Shown piece after piece: positions 8,022 through 11,689 of a stretch of DNA of 11,689 bases (the first letter of the stretch is position 1; every line of letters starts with the position of its first letter). The notes beneath the pieces were generated by a model that did not search any database, was not told the DNA's origin, and was given only the letters and a program-made list of their open reading frames with translations. Both the position numbers and the translations under genes were made by a program. Origin of the DNA: Burkholderiaceae bacterium (GTDB lineage Bacteria > Pseudomonadota > Gammaproteobacteria > Burkholderiales > Burkholderiaceae). The stretch covers positions 1 through 11,689 of the forward strand of contig JANWUU010000365.1 in assembly GCA_025057735.1 (NCBI GenBank), in the 5' to 3' direction.

Positions 8022-8612
8022 TCAATTCGAGACCACGGTGCGCAACTCGCTCTGCGCGCGCGCCACGGCGGGATTCCAGATCCCCGCACCGGTGACCTCG
8101 ACCGTAATGCGGTACTTGCGGAACTGGCCTTCGAAGGCCAGGCCATTGTTGTTGCCCGTCGCGGGGCTCTCGGCCGCAGTTTCGAGCTCGGCCGTGGCAT
8201 CCTCGATCAGACAGCGCGCATCGGCCACCTCCGGGCCCAGGTCGGCCGTATTCAGGGTCACCGCCTGTGACCACAGCGCCGCATCGCGCCAGGCGGGCGC
8301 CGTGGCGGTGGCGGGCGGCGCCGCCACCGCCCGCGGCGGAGTCGGGCGGCCGGGCAGCGGCTCGAGGCCTGGCGGGGACAACAGCACCCAGCGCTCGCAG
8401 TAGCGCAGCGCATAGGTCGCCGCCGTGTCCAGCGTAACGGTGGCGCGCACGTTGGCGGCGAGCCGCTCGTCGACCTTGCCACGGCGGATCACGTACAGCG
8501 TGACCACGGTGACCGCGACCAGCAGCACCAGGACGACCGGCAGGACGATGCCGCGCGCCGGCCCGCGCCGCGGCACGATTTGAAGGCGGTCCTTCGAGCG
8601 GCGGCAGCTCAT
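8022..8612 (-). CDS. pilX: PilX, minor pilin
   Basis: 196 residues from ATG at 8612, which overlaps the pilW stop as ATGA. The open frame extends upstream to 8744, but that part lies inside pilW and is rejected. The leader ends PARG (residues 18-21), followed by a hydrophobic segment with IVLPVVLVLLVAVTVVTLYVI, then the PilX-type VDERLAANVRATVTLDTAATYALRYCERW. Mature position 5 is Val, not Glu; PilX proteins, like the GspK pseudopilins, normally lack Glu5, so this does not argue against function. The middle is Pro/Ala-rich. The C-terminal half ends in GQFRKYRITVEVTGAG and a short Ala/Arg tail. No clear ribosome site precedes the ATG, so translation probably depends on ribosomes finishing pilW. 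In known systems PilX joins PilV, PilW and PilY1 at the tip. Its stop is 22 bases before pilY1. Confidence 0.92.
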   Translation of the reverse strand: MSCRRSKDRLQIVPRRGPARGIVLPVVLVLLVAVTVVTLYVIRRGKVDERLAANVRATVTLDTAATYALRYCERWVLLSPPGLEPLPGRPTPPRAVAAPPATATAPAWRDAALWSQAVTLNTADLGPEVADARCLIEDATAELETAAESPATGNNNGLAFEGQFRKYRITVEVTGAGIWNPAVARAQSELRTVVSN

Positions 8613-9565
8613 AGGTTGAGGGCGTTGGCCGCCGCGCGCGACCGCAGCGCAAACGTGGCACGGTAGGAACGCCGCAGCCGGCCATCGGCGGGAAGCGGCA
8701 CCGGCGCCACTTCCGAGGCCGCCTCGACCGCCGTCTGCGGACACGGGCGGAACGTGGCATCAGCCCCGGCCGAGGAGATTCCCGCCTCGGGCGTTGCGAC
8801 CAGCAGGCAGACGTGTACGGCGACCACGAACTCCCACGGCTCAAACGCGCCGACCGCCGGCAGCGCCATGATTTCGCCCGCGGTCATCATCCGCCGGGCG
8901 CTCGGCCTCTGCCAGGCGTTGCCGGCCGCGGTGGCGTACGCCTCATCGTCGAAGCCGAAATAGACCTTGAAGTCCTCGACCCCTTCGACCAGCGGCTGCG
9001 CCGCGGCGCTGCCGTTGCCCAGGCACATCAGCGCCTGACCCTGCAGGAAGTAGACGTTCTGCACGAGCGGGATCTGGCCACCGGCCACACGGGCCGCGTA
9101 CTGCGGGTCGGCCACCGCCACAAGCGGTGCCGCACTGCCCAAGCAGTCGGGCGTCGCCCCTTGCGGGGGTGCCAGTCGCGAGTCGGCCTGAAACCACACG
9201 GCCAATGCATCGCCACCCGCCATGCCGGTGCACGAGAAATCGCCGTTCGCTGGATCGTTGAAGCGTCCGACCTGGCACCCGCGCACGAGGGGGCCGCTGT
9301 ACAGCAGGCTCTGGCGACCGATCGCCGTCCCGGTCACATCGGCACCGATGATCTCGCTGTAGCCGGCGCGGCGGATCGCCTCGCCGATCAGGCGCAGCGC
9401 CAACTGCCCGGATTCTTCGGCAGTCGCCGCGCTGGCGGCAAATCGCCCGGACTGATTGGAGCTGTAATAGACGGCCGCGACGCCGCTCAGGATCAACAAG
9501 CCGAGGGCGAGCGCCACCAGCAGCTCGATCAGTGTCCGGCCAGCCACGGCCCGGCTTACGCTCAT
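8609..9565 (-). CDS. pilW: PilW, minor pilin
   Basis: 318 residues, typical PilW length. The very short leader ends VAG (residues 7-9), and cleavage gives R10-T-L-I-E14: Glu5 is kept but the mature first residue is Arg instead of the usual Phe or Met. The helix LLVALALGLLILSGVAAVYYSSNQSGRF and the following AATAEESGQLALRLIGEAIRRAGYSE are characteristic of PilW. A region with FSCTGMAGGDALAVWFQAD, several cysteines (likely disulfides) and LVEGVEDFKVYFG is also usual. The C-terminus RRSYRATFALRSRAAANAL fits the family, which often ends in a strand with such a motif. ATG at 9565 overlaps the pilV stop by four bases (ATGA), with GAGGG just upstream inside pilV. It probably acts in the tip priming complex beneath PilY1. 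Confidence 0.95.
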   Translation of the reverse strand: MSVSRAVAGRTLIELLVALALGLLILSGVAAVYYSSNQSGRFAASAATAEESGQLALRLIGEAIRRAGYSEIIGADVTGTAIGRQSLLYSGPLVRGCQVGRFNDPANGDFSCTGMAGGDALAVWFQADSRLAPPQGATPDCLGSAAPLVAVADPQYAARVAGGQIPLVQNVYFLQGQALMCLGNGSAAAQPLVEGVEDFKVYFGFDDEAYATAAGNAWQRPSARRMMTAGEIMALPAVGAFEPWEFVVAVHVCLLVATPEAGISSAGADATFRPCPQTAVEAASEVAPVPLPADGRLRRSYRATFALRSRAAANALNL

Positions 9566-10119
9566 GGATATACCCTCGCTTCGAAGCAGCGGCGCCGTGT
9601 GTCGGTCAAGCCGACCGACGCGCAGATGGCATCCGCGACGGGCTCGGCGCGCTGCGGATCGATCCAGCCCACGACCACGCGCACCCAGCGCCGCGCGCCG
9701 CCTGTGCCCGCGAATGCCTCGGTCTGCACGCTGGCGGCGCCGCCCGGAAGACGCTCCGACACTTGCCGCTGCAAATGCCAGAGATCCACAGCGGCGACCT
9801 GCAGCGGCGTACAGGAACCGGCCCCACAGGAGGCGGGCGGAGGTCCGATGACAGCACTCGTGGAATCGAAAAGGCCCAGCACGTACGCACCGGCCTCAAA
9901 ACCGGCGAAATTCGACGCCAGGCGTTCGGCGAAGTCGCTCGCCACCATCGCGGCCGTGCGTCGATCGAAAGAGTCCTTCTGGAAGGCGATCGCCCGCAGC
10001 TGCAGGCCCGCCAGTCCCAGCATCACGATGGCCACCAGCACGAGTGCCACCAGCACCTCGATCAGGCTCGCGCCGCGGCCGCAGCGCAGACCACGGGCCG
10101 TGCACCTTGGGCTCAGCAT
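9562..10119 (-). CDS. pilV: PilV, minor pilin
   Basis: 185 residues. The leader, with two cysteines, ends GRG at residue 16; cleavage gives A17-S-L-I-E21 with the +5 Glu, followed by the PilV-type helix VLVALVLVAIVMLGLAGLQLRA. Next come AFQKDSFDRRTAAMVASDFAERLASN, the most typical PilV stretch, and a paired cysteine motif (CGAGSC). Late in the protein is RRWVRVVVGWIDP, the usual penultimate PilV strand. A GAGGGG ribosome site lies four bases before the ATG. The gene overlaps the end of the upstream fimU-type gene by 7 bases and the start of pilW by 4, so expression is tightly coupled. Known role: minor pilin in the PilVWX-FimU-PilE complex that starts pilus assembly and anchors PilY1. Confidence 0.95.
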   Translation of the reverse strand: MLSPRCTARGLRCGRGASLIEVLVALVLVAIVMLGLAGLQLRAIAFQKDSFDRRTAAMVASDFAERLASNFAGFEAGAYVLGLFDSTSAVIGPPPASCGAGSCTPLQVAAVDLWHLQRQVSERLPGGAASVQTEAFAGTGGARRWVRVVVGWIDPQRAEPVADAICASVGLTDTRRRCFEARVYP

Positions 10120-10730
10120 GCACCCCTCGCGATTCGCGCCTGCCCCACGACCGACACGGTCAGGCAGCGAAGCATGACCGGCGTATCGGACGCGTCCGCA
10201 TTCCGATACGCGACCTCGAACTGCGCAGGGGCCCCGCCGGCTGCCTCGCGTAACCCGCTGGGCGCGTAGCGCACGACATCGACGTTGGCGGCGATCACGA
10301 CGCGCTGGCCCTGACCCTCGTTCAGCGCGTCTTGCCGCTGCACGATTTCTTCGCCGGTTTCCAGGACGCCGGGCGTGCCACCGTCATCGATCCAGACGAT
10401 CCAGCCCGCTGCCCAGTCGTTGGCCGCGAAACCACCGAAGGCGGCCATCCCGCACGCGGTGCCCGCCGGATTCGCCGTCCGGCAGACCGACACCCGCGCA
10501 CCGCGCCGCAGCGCCTCCGACCGCGCCAGTTCGTGCGCCGCGAGCAGGGAGTTGGCGGCGTCGGCAGTACGCGCCGAAGCCAGAGTGCCGACGAACAGCG
10601 GAATGCCTGCGCTGAGCAGGATCGCCACAATCACGATGACCACCAGCAGCTCGACGAGCGAAAGGCCGCGTGCGTTCGCGCGGCGGGCCCTACCGGCGGG
10701 ATGCTTGACTGACCGACAGCGCACTCGCAT
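10113..10730 (-). CDS. fimU: GspH/FimT-family minor pilin (FimU position)
   Basis: 205 residues from ATG at 10730, with a partial AAGG site about 11 bases upstream. The longer open frame to 10904 is not needed and has no prepilin logic. A basic leader ends NARG (residue 22), and cleavage gives L23-S-L-V-E27 with the +5 Glu, then LLVVIVIVAILLSAGIPLFVGTL. The GspH/FimT hallmarks follow: LLAAHELARSEALRRGARVSVC, then a Cys pair around TACG, then WAAGWIVWIDDGG. The C-terminal strand is CLTVSVVGQARIARGAC, with GQAR where DNA-binding FimT proteins have GRxR. Position directly before pilV matches Pseudomonas fimU; many databases would label it simply FimT/GspH. The name is therefore positional, and the family call is solid. 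It overlaps pilV by 7 bases. Confidence 0.9.
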   Translation of the reverse strand: MRVRCRSVKHPAGRARRANARGLSLVELLVVIVIVAILLSAGIPLFVGTLASARTADAANSLLAAHELARSEALRRGARVSVCRTANPAGTACGMAAFGGFAANDWAAGWIVWIDDGGTPGVLETGEEIVQRQDALNEGQGQRVVIAANVDVVRYAPSGLREAAGGAPAQFEVAYRNADASDTPVMLRCLTVSVVGQARIARGAC

Positions 10731-10913
10731 TGCGCTCGACCTTGCACGTTCTGAACGGTGGGGGAAGCGTATGCGCCAACGGGCGGCTTGTGAGCGGCTT
10801 CCGAGCCTAGCCGAGACGGCCGGCGTCGATGCTGCGATATGCGGCCGCCGCCCCGACGGCGAGCGGCTTCCACGGCCCGACGGGCGGCGCGCCATCGGTA
10901 CCACTGACGCCTG
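10731..10913 (-). other. 183-base gap between the two GspH/FimT genes
   Basis: This is the longest non-coding stretch in the window. It should hold the 5' signals of the fimU-pilE operon if that operon has its own promoter. I looked on the minus strand for sigma-70 and sigma-54 promoters and saw nothing convincing, and there is no clear hairpin with a T-run. It does contain an 11-base direct repeat, gagcggcttcc, at 10792-10802 and 10861-10871 (69 bases apart), which could be a regulator half-site pair or chance in GC-rich DNA. Confidence 0.4.
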
Positions 10914-11465
10914 TCAGGTACACGGTGTTGCGCCAGAAGCGCTTCGGGCGCGCCCGTCGAGCCCGACGCAGACCACGCCCAGAACGTCGCCGTCGCCGAC
11001 GACCTCGAGCCGCTGCGGGGCCCGGTTGGCGAGCGCACCCGAAGGCAGGAAAACGATCGCCTCGCGCGCGTTGACGGCCGCCACACCGGCTGTACGTTCG
11101 ATCCGAAGCAGCGGCTCCCCTGCCTCACGGTTGCCGTCCGCGGCTGCGTCGACAAACACGATCCAGCCGTGCCGCCACGGATCGCCCGCGGGCGCACAGC
11201 CGAACGCGGGCTCTGGCCGCTGCGACTCGACCCGGCCACAGACGACGACCCGCGCGCCGACCCGGACGGCCTCCGCGCGTGCGAAGACCAAGGCGCCGGT
11301 TAACGCGGCCAGCGCGGCCGACCGCCCTTCGCCGACCACCAGCGCCCGGACGGTCTGCGCCGTCAGTGCGACGATCATGGCCCCCAGGAGCAGCGCAACG
11401 ACCGTTTCGGCCACGCAACGCCCGCGCGTAGACCGCCTGCTTTGGCTCCAATGCGCACGCCCCAT
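10914..11465 (-). CDS. fimT: GspH/FimT-family minor pilin with C-terminal GRAR motif (FimT position)
   Basis: 183 residues from ATG at 11465, with GGAG about 9 bases upstream. The leader ends STRG (residue 15). Predicted cleavage leaves R16-C-V-A-E20: the +5 Glu is kept, but Arg at +1 and the RCVAE sequence are unusual for a prepilin. The helix TVVALLLGAMIVALTAQTVRAL follows, then the FimT/GspH hallmarks ALVFARAEAVRVGARVVVCG and WRHGWIVFVDAAADG. The C-terminal strand VVCVGLDGRARSASGATPC holds G171-R-A-R174. A conserved GRxR near the C-terminus has been reported for FimT pilins that bind DNA during natural transformation, so this copy is the better candidate for that job. Its place before the fimU-like gene matches the Pseudomonas order fimT-fimU. 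It is separated by 183 bases from fimU and 108 bases from the upstream pilin. Degenerate processing is possible. Confidence 0.87.
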   Translation of the reverse strand: MGRAHWSQSRRSTRGRCVAETVVALLLGAMIVALTAQTVRALVVGEGRSAALAALTGALVFARAEAVRVGARVVVCGRVESQRPEPAFGCAPAGDPWRHGWIVFVDAAADGNREAGEPLLRIERTAGVAAVNAREAIVFLPSGALANRAPQRLEVVGDGDVLGVVCVGLDGRARSASGATPCT

Positions 11466-11547
11466 TGGAAGTCTCCGCAGGGCATATCGACGCGCGGCGC
11501 TTCCACTTGAGGCTCAAAAAGGCACCCCTGTCGCAAGGCGGTCGCGT

Positions 11548-11564
11548 GCAGCCGCTGCGGCTGC
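11548..11564 (-). terminator. Possible hairpin between pilE-type pilin and fimT
   Basis: A perfect 7-base-pair inverted repeat (gcagccg / cggctgc) with a 3-base loop starts 10 bases after the pilin stop. The nearest T-run in the transcript (five T, 11516-11520 on the plus strand as A) is about 27 bases further on, so this is not a classical intrinsic terminator. It could be an attenuating or RNA-stabilising structure, or chance in GC-rich DNA. Confidence 0.3.
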
Positions 11565-11573
11565 GCCCGCGCG

Positions 11574-11689
11574 TCAACGGCCCCAACAGTCCTCTGGCGT
11601 GCGGCCGGCCGCGGCGTTGACGATGCCGCGCACGCCGGTGTGCGTGAGCGTGAGGTCGCCGCACTCGTCGCCGGCCATCGAGCCGGTGC
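11574..11689 (-). CDS. pilE: PilE-type pilin, C-terminal fragment (5' end beyond window)
   Basis: Only the last 37 codons and the TGA stop (11574-11576) are in the window. The peptide contains AGDECGDLTLTHTGVRGIVN and ends EDCWGR. It lines up with the end of the PilE gene at 2054-2503 (AGDDCGDFTLDHLGARGTVN and NRCWSQ), including both cysteines of the C-terminal disulfide loop. This makes it a second PilE-type pilin at the opposite end of the cluster. Whether its N-terminus is intact cannot be seen here. It is read from a frame open to the window edge; no start is visible. Confidence 0.85.
   Translation of the reverse strand, partial: TGSMAGDECGDLTLTHTGVRGIVNAAAGRTPEDCWGR

Noticed and set aside
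8000..8200. Upstream extension of the pilY1 frame
   Set aside because: It lies within pilX, has no signal peptide logic, and the AAGGAGG site with a signal peptide fixes the start at 7999.
8022..8612. PilX as a broken pilin because Glu5 is missing
   Set aside because: Absence of Glu5 is normal for PilX-type minor pilins; the leader and helix are intact.
8613..8744. Upstream extension of the pilX frame
   Set aside because: It lies inside pilW; the ATGA overlap at 8612 directly precedes the prepilin leader.
10731..10913. Sigma-54 promoter (for example TGGCGC near the fimU start)
   Set aside because: The GG and GC elements do not fall at the required spacing; no convincing match was seen.

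Overview
The window looks like ordinary chromosomal DNA from a high-GC betaproteobacterium. Base composition is visibly about two-thirds G+C. The order DUF971 protein, ubiE, Tim44-domain protein is, as I remember it, typical of Betaproteobacteria; that is family knowledge, not a search. Every gene I can support lies on the minus strand, so transcription runs from high to low coordinates. There are no tRNA, rRNA, CRISPR or insertion-sequence signals, and no gap longer than about 185 bases.

Region 1 (about 11689 down to 2054) is a type IV pilus minor-pilin and tip-adhesin cluster. In transcription order it holds the 3' end of a PilE-type pilin cut by the window edge, a GspH/FimT-family pilin (FimT position), a second GspH/FimT-family pilin (FimU position), PilV, PilW, PilX, a very large PilY1, and a complete PilE. 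From the first GspH/FimT pilin onward this is the Pseudomonas order fimT-fimU-pilV-pilW-pilX-pilY1-pilE without pilY2. From fimU to pilE the genes overlap or are separated by at most 22 bases, so they probably form one translationally coupled operon. In known systems these minor pilins form a priming complex at the pilus tip that carries PilY1, which acts in assembly, adhesion and surface sensing.

Region 2 (2004 down to 1) is a housekeeping block: a DUF971 protein, the ubiquinone/menaquinone methyltransferase UbiE, and the first 272 codons of a membrane protein with a Tim44-like domain. Spacing is 6 to 13 bases, which suggests a second operon.

The most unusual element is PilY1. At 1828 residues it is much longer than the usual 1000 to 1400. 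Its von Willebrand A domain is split by an insert made of a 15-residue Thr/Arg tandem repeat followed by about 340 residues of cysteine-rich modules (39 cysteines). Part of that cysteine-rich stretch is a recent, in-frame 141-base tandem duplication. The rest of PilY1 is conventional, so this looks like a tip adhesin with an elaborated, possibly length-variable head. A second point of interest is that only one of the two GspH/FimT pilins ends with a GRxR-type motif, the signature linked to DNA binding by FimT in natural transformation.
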